A stretch of DNA of 64,000 bases, taken from NCBI GenBank assembly GCA_940337035.1, contig CALNHX010007470.1:1-64000 (forward strand), given 5' to 3'. Made by a program: the position numbers and the translations under genes. Of the stretch, positions 45,448 to 57,988 are shown piece by piece (position 1 is the first letter of the stretch; each line of letters opens with the position of its first letter). The stretch is from Agriotes lineatus (Eukaryota > Arthropoda > Insecta > Coleoptera > Elateridae). The notes below the pieces were generated by a model. The model was not told the origin of the DNA. It was given only the letters and a program-made list of their open reading frames with translations, and searched no databases.

Positions 45448-45530
45448 CACTCCGTCAGGATAGCAAAGCGGCAAACTCCCGCAGCGTCAAACCTGAGGTC
45501 GCGGGTTCGTATCTCGGTCCCGAGAAGGTA
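45448..45530 (+). repeat. tRNA-like SINE head or tRNA pseudogene
   Basis: GGATAGCAAAGCGGCAAACT resembles an A-box region, and GCGGGTTCGTATCTCGG about 35 bases later resembles a T-arm with B box (GGTTCGTATCT). The acceptor ends do not pair well, so a functional tRNA is unlikely. No target duplication or tail is evident. Confidence 0.4.
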
Positions 45531-46861
45531 TTTTATTAAGTTATCGAAAGATACAGATGTAAATTGGTAATCCTTTTTGCCTTTAAATTTAAAATACTAA
45601 ATTACCGGGACCCTCTGCCTCAGTCGTGCTCTCCGCACATATAGCGTGATCATAAATATAACAAATATGATAACGACCGTACCGCCATGACTGCATCGGT
45701 ACAACAGATTACAACTGAATGTGTCTTAAGGAGTGAGCGTCTCAAGCAGAGCACGACAAAAACTGCTCTATGCTAACTTTGGCATGCCGAAGTATCGATA
45801 AGAGGCATGCACCACCTGATCCTGTTTATTGTTGAAGTTGCTTAAAGGGTAACACACAATTTAATATGGAGTTTGCTACTATCAATTAAAATATTTGATT
45901 GTTATCTTATTATTTTTTTCTCCAGAACGTAATGTTTTTAGACAATAACATCGAGGTAATGCTGAATATAATATTAATTTTTCATATTAAATCTTCAAAA
46001 ATACTTCACGGTTACATGAATTCAATGAATCCACAAATTCCTTTGGAAGATGTCGGTTGGACGATGAACTCGTAATGACAACTGATACACGTTGTCACAC
46101 TCATAATGTATCTGTAGAACTTCCTTTCCCCTTCTATTGATTATCTCCAAAAAAGCTCTAGTAGATAAACTTATCTTCTCATCAGGGCCGGTTTTACAAT
46201 TAACCAAGGTATAGTTACACTTGGAATATATTTATGCCACAACTTATACGTCGAATAAAATTGTTAGCTATTCTTAGGATAAGCTGTAATACTTCAAAGT
46301 GGGTAGCGCTGAAACGTTAAACATTGCCATTTAAAATTTTAGAGCTGCTGATATTGATTACCAAAGATATAATCTCATATTCGCAGCGTTGCATCGTGTT
46401 CGCAGCATAATTCAGTTCGTTATTGTATTGTGATTTTACTGTGTACTTTGGGTTAGCGCATCATGCCAAATAAAGGCGAGAAACCAGATCGGTGCAGCAA
46501 TTTTACAGTTGGTTTTTGTAACCTAAATCTAATAAAAAATTGTCCATCGTCCAGGTCATTGAAATAATTGAACGCTCGCTGTATTTTTTTGCTCCTCTTG
46601 GTCTTGCAGTGAAATTTATTATCTCCTCGCAATCATGCGATTTAAACACATGCACATTATGCTCAGCCATTCATTAAGAAAAATAATATTTTTAAGGGAA
46701 ATTTTAAACCAGGATATGCCCGACAGCATGTAAACTTGTCGAAAATTGAGGTTGAAATATGTATCGGTTGATCACTTATTCCACAGCTAGCGCAGTGTAC
46801 GCCCCAACAACGACCGGATAAATTATTCCCCATTTAATGCCAAGGATAGGTTATTGCTTAC
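45531..46861. other. no gene seen
   Basis: AT-rich. ATGCCAAATAAAGGCGAGAA near 46464 opens a short frame (MPNKGEKPDRCSNFTV) that soon stops. No other structure was found. Confidence 0.4.
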
Positions 46862-47128
46862 TTTCTTTTATTTGCTGATGATTTAAAAATCTTTAAAAAA
46901 ACAGAAACAGAAGATGACTGTTTAGCGTTACAAAGTGATCTAGGTAGTTTACACAATTGGTGTGTTGCCAATGATATGCAATTAAATATTAGCAAATGTA
47001 AATCCATTCGATTTAGTAGAAAAAGAGTGAATACTTTGTTTACATATTGTATAGATAACGAAGTACTTGAAAACGTTCCAGTAATTAGGGATTTGTGTGT
47101 CTTATTAGACAGTTCGCTAACTTGCTGA
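46862..47128 (+). pseudogene. Jockey-type LINE RT palm fragment
   Basis: An 88-codon frame begins FLLFADDLKIFKKTETEDDC (FADD catalytic box at about 46871-46882), followed by LGSLHNWCVANDMQLNISKC and a decayed LGVLLDSSLTF-like block reading LCVLLDSSLTC, then TGA. It corresponds to the same RT segment as 3850-4110 but differs from it in sequence, so it derives from another family member. Both ends are truncated. Confidence 0.85.
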
Positions 47129-47511
47129 TTTGTGAATGTTTTGTGTTTCTGCAAAAACATCCTTAAGGCACTTTTTTAAAAGCAAGTTACGGGGGTGAGT
47201 CGAAAATGCACCAAATTGAAAATCACCCTGTATCTTTTAAAGAGATCAAGATATCGATGTGCGGTTTTCGCCATTCATTTTTACACAAAAATCTAACCCG
47301 TAACATGTAAGTTCGTTTTTTATTATCTCCTCTAGAAATGAATGTTTGCTATTAAAAGTGTCCAATTTGGGACAGACTGTACATTGAAGAGTAACGTACA
47401 AATTTGCGACTTAACTGTTAAATTTGCCCTCACAACAAGTAACTAATAATAATAATAATAATGGTGAGGCACTAACACCCCATGAAGGAGCTTGGCCTGC
47501 AAGGCGGAAGG

Positions 47512-47850
47512 TCAGAGCTTCAGTAGCGATGATAGCGAGGATACGGAAGTAACTAATACTTGTTCTAAATTGCTTTCTGTAAAATTATGTCTCCGATCTG
47601 ACAAAATATATTTATACATTGAAAATGATCGTTCAACGTCTACGCTTGCTATAGCAACATATTGATATTTTATCAGATCAGAAACATTTACATCAAAGTC
47701 AATTTCTTTTTTTATCACCAATAAGTACTTTAGATATCTTACTCAATACTCCTAGATCAGGATTTTTATTTAATACAGACTTCAGTTTGTCTGCTACATT
47801 CGTATGTTTTAACACATCGAAGGACACTAACGCTGATCAGGGTCAATTAC
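47512..47850 (-). pseudogene. hAT-type transposase C-terminal fragment
   Basis: The minus-strand frame from 47721 reads DLIKYQYVAIASVDVERSFS and MYKYILSDRRHNFTESNLEQ, the hAT dimerisation domain (V-R-FS-Y--ILS--R--). Upstream, in another frame (47848-47722), KLKSVLNKNPDLGVLSKISK matches the segment preceding that domain in CGGBP1-like hAT proteins. The RNase H core and BED finger are absent. The last ~20 residues before the stop at 47512 look non-native. Confidence 0.75.
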
Positions 47851-48631
47851 TGAACATCAAATGTGACAGAACGCTGTCCAGCGTCCTCAATTGTTTCTAT
47901 CAGTGTGACTGAACGCTGCACGGCGTCCAATTTTCCATATAAAATAATAGTAATCTGTTGTTACTGTCACCACTGGTACGTACACAGTCATATCAGTGTC
48001 ACAAAAACACGAGTTATCTTACAGTTATCTACCTTTTCGTCTCTAGTTGCGCAGGACGCTGATGGGTTTCTGTCACAACATGCTCGATATGAAGTCAACC
48101 ACTGTCCTTTAACTTGTTTCTAAAGTCTTCGACTTCCTTCTAAATCTGGAAGAAATCGATTAAAGTTACGCCTGCACTCTCTAACTTAGTGATACTGTCA
48201 GCTAGAACTTTAAAATTCGAAGTAATGTAGACAAGACTAGCTTATTTTCTATTTTTTCTTAAATTAGGCGGTAAAGCTGAAAATAGGCAGTAAACTGATG
48301 AAATAGGCATTATAGGCAAAATAAAATACATGTCAATAGACGTGAAAATGTTTGATTTGCGCTTATTTATTAATTTCCCTAAGATTAAAGCTAAATCTAC
48401 AAAAGGCATTTGCCTAGAATCCGCTCTTTAGTAGGGACTGTTCGCTTGTATTTTCTTTTCCTTTATTATGTAAAATGGTATAATCCGCAAAAAAAAATAT
48501 TATTGCTTATTTATTCTGTTCTTGTAGAATTGGGTGCTTTGGTTTATACCAGAAATATCTGTATTCGCGGCATATATTTCCATTGTAAAACCGGCCCTGA
48601 ATCAACTTAAAATAATAGATATTTTTACATT
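47851..48631. other. no gene seen
   Basis: Contains two short direct repeats, TGAACGCTGCACGGCGTCC-like and ACAGAACGCTGTCCAGCGTCC-like, at 47865-47930. A run of AATAGGC motifs lies at 48280-48315. No coding features. Confidence 0.4.
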
Positions 48632-48742
48632 AAGGGAGATATGAATATGTTTTTTCCCTGAGGTTGACATGGTTACATACCGAGGACTTCTTGCCCGAGG
48701 TCTTGAAGTTAATCCAAGGTAAAGAGCATGAATATCTCCCGT
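48632..48742. mobile_element. fold-back MITE
   Basis: Arms GGGAGATATGAATATG and, on the complement from 48741, GGGAGATATTCATGCTC. The centre has CGAGGACTTCTTGCCCGAGG. It is similar in plan to those at 35140, 36891 and 51008, and lies 41 bp from a Helitron copy. Confidence 0.55.
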
Positions 48743-48782
48743 GGTGCATACAATATTCTATTTACTAGCTTATTAGTAAGAA

Positions 48783-49185
48783 CTAGCAACCCAGTGAGAC
48801 AAATGTCCCATTTAAAAAAACAAAAAAGACCGTTTTTCAAATAGAACGAGTATTAAATAAAAACTGTACCCAGACCTGGAAGGTGTCAAAGTGGTACGCC
48901 GCATCGGAACATTCTGGAAGCCGTCAAAGTGGTTGCCTAACCGATCGAGGTTTTAAGGCGCAGAGGGTCGCAGCTCCGTTTGGCTGCTGAAACAGCGTAA
49001 TGACACTTCCGGTTTTCAAGAAATCACGTGATTTCTCGAAAACCGGAAGTGTCACGTGACTGAAATTCGGTTCCTGACCTGACATGACCATTCCAAATAT
49101 ATAACTTTAATAACTTTTTTCTCTATCTCTTACGGTTTGGCTGCTGAAACAGCGTCTCGGATAGACAAGTCTATTAGATAAAGGA
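48783..49185 (-). mobile_element. non-autonomous Helitron-like element, copy 2
   Basis: Minus-strand start TCCTTTATCTAATAGACTTG and end GTTGCTAG, flanked by A and T respectively. The subterminal hairpin is GAGACA-AA-TGTCCC, with one mismatch. It has a single copy of the unit that is tandemly repeated in copy 1. It also has an extra segment (CTGTACCCAGACCTGGAAGG and on) shared with copy 3 but not copy 1. Around 49009-49045 a perfect ACTTCCGGTTTTC/GAAAACCGGAAGT inverted pair brackets ATCACGTGAT. Confidence 0.65.
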
Positions 49186-50216
49186 TAGTATGACATTACG
49201 AATGGCATAAGTAGATTTAAAATAAAAATATGTAAATAACATCAAGGATTGCCTTAATGTATGGTGGCTAAGACATTGCCTGAATTTACATGGTTACCAT
49301 GAGAATGACGGAGAAATAATTTTAAAAATCCCTTGGGAGTTATGAATAGCTTTTCATATTTTGTATCTATGACGAAAATGAACAATATCGTGTCGCTAGT
49401 AACTAAAAAGCTTAAAAAATATTATAAATGATGATTCAAGATCGTTGGCAGGACTAGAAGGTAATAATAAATTTCGAACAAGTTCCAATGTTTGTCAGTG
49501 TGGAACTGCAAATCGAATATAATGTGTTTTAAGGTAATCAAGGAGAATTTATCATATAATTCGTCTTCAGAAGATCTGCCTGTAAAATGTATTTAACATG
49601 TTCTGAAAAATATTGCTTAGCATTTGCTAAGTTGAATAACTGATAAAATCAGGATGACTTCAAATTATAATAAGTTGCCTATAACACCAAAACGACTCCA
49701 ATAGAGTATATTCGTCAGAAGGCTGTCGTAGTACAGTATTTTAAATTGTACGCTAAAATCGTGATAGAGTGAGAAAAATTGGGACAGGCGTCGATTCCAT
49801 CAATGCAAAGCATAGCAACCCCAAACAAGACCCTCTCTGTTGATAGGCAAACCTTAATGGGACTAAAACAACAATAAGAAGCGTGCGGGAACTGTGGAGC
49901 GAATCGTGAACAAGTAAGGTACAAATTAGCTAACATTCTGTAAGTTAGTAATTACCATGACCCTCTGACCCATTATAAAGGCGCTTCTAAGCCCCATTAC
50001 AGGATAAATTATTTAAAAAGAAGTTGTGGCACAGATGATTCTATCAACCACAATGCTATTACTACTAGGTGGTTTCCTAATATTAGTACAGTCGAAATAT
50101 ACTTTTTATTTCATTTTGATACCATAATCTTGTTTATTGGACCTCGATAGCGGGCGTAAAATAGCTTTTATAGCCCTAGGGCCTAAAAAGTTGCTAAGCA
50201 GTATAACAAGTATCAA
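49186..50216. other. no gene seen
   Basis: AT-rich sequence without repeats or frames that could be supported. Confidence 0.45.
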
Positions 50217-50435
50217 CAATGTAGTATATCAACACCAACAAGCTGCATAGAAAGCATAGTATACCAAAAATTCACAGCGGCAACACAATAATGACGCAGT
50301 AGTCTGTAGCCAAAATACAGAACCTATGAAGTTTGTCCATTTTGAGAACCAAAATCCGCTTCCGTGGCGCTCTAAACATTCCCTCGTGCTATAACCTATT
50401 GATTATGCCCTTAATACATAAACAACTATTAACAG
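50217..50435 (+). repeat. dispersed repeat, copy 1
   Basis: Aligns with 62466-62745 in the same orientation. Shared blocks include GTCC(A/G)TTTTGAGAACCAAAAT, TAAACATTCCCTCGTGCT and TTAATACATAAA(C/T)AACTATTA. The second copy has an extra ~50 bases in the middle. No ends or coding capacity were recognised. Confidence 0.75.
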
Positions 50436-51007
50436 GAAAAATTGGGGCCAATGACTTATATGACAAAATGGTTTCACAACTGGATTACCTAACATATCAA
50501 TTGAGTTCTCAATATCTAAGCCTGTAATTTCCTCTTTTAAAGGGGCGGAAGTGGGGCAAAATTAATATATGCTTAACTATCTCAGCAACTGTCATTCTAA
50601 GCAAAAAAGCTCATTATTTTTTGTACCTCATTAAATTTCCTTAAAATGGTTGTATCTTTGTATTTCTACGACAACAAATAGCAATGTTATGAGGATTTAA
50701 ATAGTGTTTTTCGGCGACTGACATCGAAAGTAGATTTTTCTCACTGTCATTTGACAACAGAAAGTTGACATTTACCGCTGAGCGTGCGTTTTCATCACTT
50801 TGCCGCTTGCCGAGCGTTTTGGGTTTCCACGTGAACAAAATAGGTAGCCACGTCCGAATGTTTCCTTGACAACGCCCGTCATTTGTCGAAATAATCGCGT
50901 CACATGTCATATAGACTGCGCGAGTAATGTTAACTTGATTGTCAATTAATATTTGCAATAAAATGAAATATGATATTTTCCATTAATAATATGCTCAGTC
51001 GTCGAAA
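50436..51007. other. no gene seen
   Basis: AT-rich with a GC-richer patch at 50760-50900. The short minus-strand frame there has no domain. Confidence 0.45.
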
Positions 51008-51143
51008 AAATAGTATGTATGTTTCGAGCTAAAAGTGCGCTTGCCGCTTTTGCATGATTGCTGGTTTCGGCTTTGCCTCAACCAGCAATATTCATGCGCA
51101 AGCGGCAAGAATGCACTTTCAGCGCTTAACATACAATATACTA
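51008..51143. mobile_element. fold-back MITE
   Basis: Nearly the whole 136 bp folds: AATAGTATGTATGT...AAAGTGCGCTTGCCGCTT...GATTGCTGGTT pairs with its partner up to 51143. The loop is about TCGGCTTTGCCTCA. It is non-coding. Confidence 0.7.
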
Positions 51144-51562
51144 TTACGCTTTATTTTTGTTAGTAAATTAGAAGTACTCGCCTAAGAAAAATATGTTTTG
51201 AATCAAAGTTATAGGTGAGTGGATTACCTACAGTTTTCGTTCTTTTTATTTTCTAGAATGTAAATGTCTTGGTATCGACATTAACTTCTTCAATATTGAT
51301 ACTTTTTAATCATAAGGCTACATCTGATATATTTGTTAAATATAAAAAATGTATTCAAAAACAGTATTTCCGACCACTTCACTATATCGTTAATTCGAGG
51401 AATTTTTGCCATTATAAAATGAAATTCTCGAAATCTTTTTCAAGAAATCCTTAATGTTTTTGTTTTCTTTATTAATGTTGCTGTTTAAACAATTAACATA
51501 ACATTTTATATACGTATTAAACTCTTATTAATTTCCTTTAAAATGGGGACTTTAACGTGTAA

Positions 51563-51943
51563 TCCTTTATCTAATGGACTTGTCTGTCCGTCCGTCCGGG
51601 ACGCTGTTTCAGCAGCCAAACCGTAAGAGATAGAGAAAAAAGTTATCAAAGTTATATGTGTGGAATGGTCATGTCAGCTCAGGAACCGAATTTCAGTCAC
51701 GTGACACTTCTGGTTTTCGAGAAATCACAAAAAAGACCGTTTTTCAAATAGAACGCGTATTAAATAAAAATGTTTCAGCAGCCAAACGGAGCTGCGACCC
51801 TCTGCGTCTTAAAACGTCGCTCGGTTAGGCAACCACTTTGACACCTTCCAGGTCTGGGTACAGTTTTTATTTAATAAGCGTTCTATTTGAAAAACGGTCT
51901 TTTTTGTTTTTTAAATGAGACATTTGTGTCACTGGATTGCTTG
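51563..51943 (+). mobile_element. non-autonomous Helitron-like element, copy 3
   Basis: Plus-strand start TCCTTTATCTAATGGACTTG after an A, end GATTGCTTG before a T (CTTG instead of CTAG). The subterminal hairpin GAGACATTTGTGTC has one mismatch. The middle carries a copy of the element's own 3' subterminal region (AAAAAAGACCGTTTTTCAAA, about 51729-51748) in opposite orientation to the terminal one (about 51885-51905). It also shares the CCTTCCAGGTCTGGGTACAG segment with copy 2. Confidence 0.6.
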
Positions 51944-54900
51944 TTATTATAATAATAACTTGCAAAAAAGGTTTTCAGTGTGACCGATAATCTCCAAAAA
52001 TGCAATATATACAATTGTTAAGAACAAATGCATTGTCTTCTGTTATTTATTGTGTTTGATTGGTACCAAAATGATAAACAGAAATATTGCTATTTCTTAG
52101 AACGAAAAACACTTTTCTTTATTAAGTTATCGAAAAAAATTGCTCTTTATAAGTTAAAGTTACGAGAGTTCTCTGCTTTCCTGTATGTAATAGTTACATT
52201 ACGAGTGCGGTAGGTTGCATTTTGCATTGCGAGGTTTTAATTTTTGAAGCATGACGCGCAGTAGACTACTTTAATAAAACCGAGGGCAGTAATAACTATT
52301 AACATATCTAGAAATGTTGTTTTGAAATCCAAGCTCGTAGAGCGAGGTAGTTTTTAGTAGTAGTTTATGTACTACCCACCGATCCATCCTGTACCGACCG
52401 AAAATTTTATTTCGGATTTCCACCCACTGTTGCTGCGAATTCGGCAACTTTTAATGTCATCGCCTATTTCAGGTTGCCTATATAGTTTGTGGTGATTTCT
52501 GGTGCATACTTAGTTTTACTGGTTTAGTGAATTGCTGCACCCGTCTGGTTAATTCAAGATTTGTTAGTGTTTTGGAAGTAAAGTAACTGTTGTTCGCCCG
52601 AACTCTCAAGTATGAAATTGTTTCTCAACCCTTTTCGTTTCGTTTTTTCTTTACCGACCTTTGGTTGGGAAATCTCAAGATTCGTTATGCTATCTACCGT
52701 AAATCTGCTGTTTCTCCGGTTAGTTGAATTTCAAATTCACCTTTGGGAGAAGCCGAAATATGTGTAACCTTGAGTTTTTCCAAGCAAACTCCATCTTCTA
52801 AAGCAAAAAGCAGCTGCTGAGGTCAGATTTTCATTTTGTGCCAACCTTTCGGGCTGATCGGATTACGTCCATCTTGGAGGTTACATATTATACATCGTAA
52901 TTTAGAATTTCTTATGAAGAATAAGTATGAAATTTTTAAGGGTTAAAATACATATGTTTATGTTATCATAAGTGCATTGTGAAAAGTAAATACACCATCA
53001 GACGACCGATTTTATATCACAAAACTGATACAGTAGCAATCGCATAAAGGTGTTTTACAAAAAATATACGGATGAAGCTGCAGCATATGACAAATAGATA
53101 AATTTAGAGAAACTACTACTGTCGTGAAAGAAAATGAAGTCAGTATGAAGATGATCCTTAAAGGAACATGAAACTAATACAGAAATCGAGTTTTACATCA
53201 TGTCCGCCTTCCTACAAAATGAAACACCATCACATTCTGTGCAGACATTTTCTGATCAATCAATAGTCAGAGATGGACATTACCTATGAAATGTAGGAAC
53301 ACAGCAGCTATGTACAATTAACCTTATTCTATGTGTTTTTGTTATGTATATAATTGTCTTCATCATTATTTTAAATAAAATCAATATTTGGTACCCTTTT
53401 ACAGTATTCGTTCGCGACTATTCTGTATTTCTGCAATTAGTAATGACATAAAATAAATTGCGCGGTAGTGAAGACATACCCTTCAGGTATATAATTTTAA
53501 AAGTGCATAGTGTCTTGATCATCACCATAGCAAACTCTATAAATTGTTTACCTAAATACTTGTAAAAAATCAAATAATTTTGTTCTACCCAGACTTTTGT
53601 TTCTGTTAGAGGCAATGACCCTACAACCACACTCATAATGTTAATTACAATTGATTAGTTACTTAACTAATTGGAATTATTTTTAATTTACTTAATGCAA
53701 GTTCGACCCCATCCAAATAATCGCAAATAAAACCCATTACGCAAACAGAAAGAATACTATTTATTTGGATTTTTACGAAATGCATCAGTTCTATAACTCA
53801 TCTTTGCGCGTTTCAGTTTCATTTAGTTGCATTTCAATGCTTGTTATAAAGAAAGGACGATATTAACTGACGTTGTACTCTTTAATGTAACAAGGCGTTG
53901 AATAATAGCAAGAAACAAGATAAAGGGCTAATCTGGATTAAGTCCAATTGATGTGTTTCCGTAACACGTCTTTTACAGTAAGACAAAAGTGAACTTAATA
54001 CAGCCCAATTTGCTAAATCTCTTTATATGTGACCTTAGCGAACACTTTTTCACTACCGGATTCAAATAATCTCTCTCAAGCTGTTTTCTCTCGAAAGCTG
54101 ATTGCCGTTTTGAGACTGTTACTTATTTGTAAACAATAATGCACGAGAGTTCTACAAATTTTCAGTATTTTTGGGGTATCTGAAATTTCTTTTTAAAATA
54201 TTGACTTCTACCAAATTAGGCTATTCTTCCCATTTTAACCGACACGCTATTAAAACGAGGGACAATCAATATTCGTGTATCTAAGTGAAACGACAGTGAT
54301 TCTGATCTGGATTCTGCAGCTGTGAACGATAACCTCAAAATAGATTGAATTTGACTTTAACTGATCAGTAAGCTTTATAATAGAAAAAAACCATGTTCAT
54401 ACATACGAAACAGTCACCCTAACATTCCCTCTTACTGTGCAAAAAAAGACGTGGGCAGAATATATGTTTGGAAGTGTGAATACTAGCTTGCACATTAAAT
54501 TGCTGGTGAGTGTAGAATCGAGGTTAGTAAAAACTACTATTAGAAAGTTTTATATTTCTAATTCTTACAAAAATAGCGTCCAAAATTATTCTCTGATACC
54601 ATCATCAGTAACATTGGGTCACTAAATCATGTTAGTGGCATTATTATTCTCAAGCTTTGTTTAGAAAGCAGTTCTAGAGATACTTATACAACTGAAATTT
54701 ATCACTCCGTAATGATGTCAACAATGTACCTCTAAGCACGCACGTATAGTTACAAGAAAAATATAGAGAATAAAATACCTGATTGCTTGAGGAAAGAAGT
54801 GGAATTATTAAATGCATGCGATAGGTTATTCTGACACTGAAATTGTGACCAAATTGAAAATTCTGAGGGCACTGTCGAGACCTATTGCACGATATGATAA

Positions 54901-57209
54901 AGCAGCAATGGATGACATTTGTACTACATCAAAAGACGACAACGTTAATATAATAATTATACGTAATCAACATTTTACTATGGACATAATTAAATCTAAA
55001 CTTCAATAACTTTCGATAAAACCTTGCTTAAATTAAATAATTGTATATACAAGAATTGTAATAAATATTGTGAAAAAAAGCTAACCTGCGATTTAGCTAG
55101 GGTAAAAATAATCTGAAACCGCCAGAATGCAGATCGACTGATTTTTTTGAGCTAACCACACTTACCGCGTGGGTCGACCTAGCTCTATTCGGCGCTTGTT
55201 AGGTCGTAGATTTGGAGCTCAGCGGTGCAACCTGCAAGCAGCTATAAAACGCAATAGGACGCCAGGAATCAGAGTGATTCCGTAAGAAATAAACCAACAA
55301 CGGTTGACTAGAATTTATTAAACATAAAAAGCTTGGTTGAACCTCAAAACGGTAAAAGAAGATAGTTTATCAAATTATATAGAATACTCAATAATGTCTC
55401 AAAGTTTCATGGAAGGTTTCCACACGCATAATTTTAAGAACCCTTTTGTGGGTTTTTTAAAACATTTAAACTCGTCCGATTAATCGAGAGATGTGCACAT
55501 CACTGTCAGTAAAAAAAACCTTAATCCCAGGTCACCAATAACCCAAGCGTGAGTGCGCCTTTTACAATAAATTTTAACATGTAACGTTATGATAGTAATT
55601 AAGAATTTTAAGAAAATATTAACATATTAATAGCGCGCGTAACTTTTCACGAATTAGCGTCGCAAAGAAATAAAGTTCACCACACTAACCTCTGGCGCTT
55701 GGTGAATATTCAAAAACCGGTGTGAGCTGCGAGCTGCCATTCACGGGAATTCCGACGTCGACGGCTAGTTACACGTGGCGCCTTCAATTAAGTTGTCGGG
55801 ATTGGAATGTGGAGAACAGCTTGCTTCCATTCGCCCACCGCAGGTGCACAGATGAATAGTGGCGAGATATTCCCTCGTAGGGTAATCGTTGAGAAAAATA
55901 ACGCCTGCTCCAAAGGCTACTGTAAGAAAGCTATAAGCGACTAATTAATATGGGAATTATAAAACTTGAAAGTCCATCATACCTGATTTATTCTCAGCTC
56001 TCAAAATATAATTCTTAATTAAGCACACGATTTCTCGTTCAACGAGCCGCTAGGCCGAGTTGCCAAAAGAAGAATCCGCTTAGGCCAAATTGCAACACTC
56101 TGGGAAAGAGAAGATAACAAAAGCGCTGCACTCGGCAGATAGTAAGCGGGGATTCAGGCAGGTATACAAATGGACGAAACTGGGAAATTAACAATTCGAA
56201 ATGCGAATTGATTACTACTTGAATTGAATATACAGGTTAAACCAGAAATAATTGAGTAAATAGAGAAAACAATTAAGCGGCGCGAAAAATGGTTTCAATA
56301 TATGTATACCACCCCTATTGGGCGAGACTTTTTTACTCTTCATTATTTTACAAGTTGCTACAGCACTACTAAACCGAAGTAGTAGAACAAAGAGAAACGT
56401 ATTACTATAGCCACTAAGACAGATGATGATGTTGACGTGTTACGGCCAGTTGGAAATGAGATTTTTTAAAGAGAGTAGTAGTCACTTTATAGTGACTAGA
56501 AGTATTATATTTAAGGTTACCAAAAAAAATGTTATGTATCTATCGATTAATCTCGTTAAAATATGATTATTTACAAAAATAATTGTTCTTTCGTCAGTTC
56601 AGTCACTACCATGCACTAGTAACAGTTTCACGCAATATCGTTTTAAAAACATGCTCCATTGAAGCCCTATGCGTAATATTCAAATTCCACAATATTGGGA
56701 TATACTAAAGTGAATACCAAGCTGTTACCATCAGAAATGACAAAGCCTGCAGTTCAGAAGACCTTATCTTACCTTTAAATGTACGAAAACAACAAATTTC
56801 GCTGACAAAAAAAAATACTATGGGGGAAAAACATGACTACTTCCTAAAAATATGAGAGACAAATATGTGCTCCTAATAATGGCATGACGTAGATGATGGG
56901 AGAAAGACACATTGTAACGAAAACACTATACAAGAGCTTAAAATGGAGTAAGTAAGCTGGTCATAAAAAAATGTGTTGATACGTATTAATAAATAGCAAG
57001 GTAATACATACGCCAATTAAGCACGGGCATTATTAAAAGGAATAGGGGAATATTATTAAGGACACAGGAAAACTGAGTTATATAGCACTAAACGTATTGA
57101 AAGGATATTACAAATCTTGATTGATGGAGAGCAGAATTGAGTACACCAAGAAACCCATTCGCCACGAAAGACCCCAAACCCTGCACCAAAATTTTTCCAC
57201 ATAACCAAC
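51944..57209. other. long stretch without a supported gene
   Basis: About 5.3 kb of mostly AT-rich DNA. 52370-52880 and 55140-55860 are moderately GC-rich, with only short frames. A small hairpin GGAATCA-GAG-TGATTCC occurs near 55268. No TIRs, tRNA-like boxes or protein motifs could be supported. Confidence 0.4.
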
Positions 57210-57480
57210 AGAAGCGGCTAGTGAAATGAAGAAATCAAATACTCCTGGTCCTACAAAATTAATAAACTCAACACCCATAGTAGTATTTAAGCGCTATCTA
57301 CTATTTCAATTCATGTTTATACGAGAAAGCCGTTTCAGAAAAACGGACACCAACCCCTTCATATAAGGTAGAAGATTCAAGAATGCCAAAAAATATTGCG
57401 GCATTCCATTTTAGGTCTAAAATGCCAACGAATTGGTTGGAGGATATGATTTAAAAATAAACGGAAGGAAGCAAAGATCT
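57210..57480 (+). pseudogene. decayed LINE RT N-terminal region (tentative)
   Basis: The string EMKKSNTPGPTKLINSTPI resembles the K--GPD-I---L block of RTE/R1-like reverse transcriptases. About 150 bases on, in another frame, FKNAKKYCGIPF resembles the NYRGI block. Stops and frameshifts separate them. A following 64-codon frame (57516-57710) has no recognised domain. The order and spacing fit an RT, but the residues are few. Confidence 0.35.
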
Positions 57481-57988
57481 GCCGCGTAAATAAAATAGTC
57501 TACGGTCACCAGCAGTTGAAGCGTATGGAAGAATACGAACAAAGAGTAAATATAAAATTATTTTCTAAAGAAGAAAGTTGCCAACAGGAAGGATTTCATC
57601 CAAGAAGAACTTTATGTAGAGATAAGGACGAAAGCTTCATCTGGAGCAAAGAACGGGGTAACTCAGAGATGGACAGCTACAATAATTGGGAAGAAGATGG
57701 AGTAGAATAGTAAAGCGAAACCGAAATAAGTGCACCAACATATGACCGACTTGAACAACTAGAACAGAATATAACGAAAACGAAAAAGTATAAGGCACCA
57801 GTACAAGCCAATGGTACTACAAAAATGATGAAATTTAGAAGATCACTAAGGATAAGAGGAATATACGCTATTATAAAAAAAAAATTGGAAAGAACTTCTG
57901 CAAAAATTAAATGTAGCTATTGCATGTCCAATACATGATAATGGGACAAAATTGGATGTCAGAACTGTTGATGCGTAGCGTTATTTTT

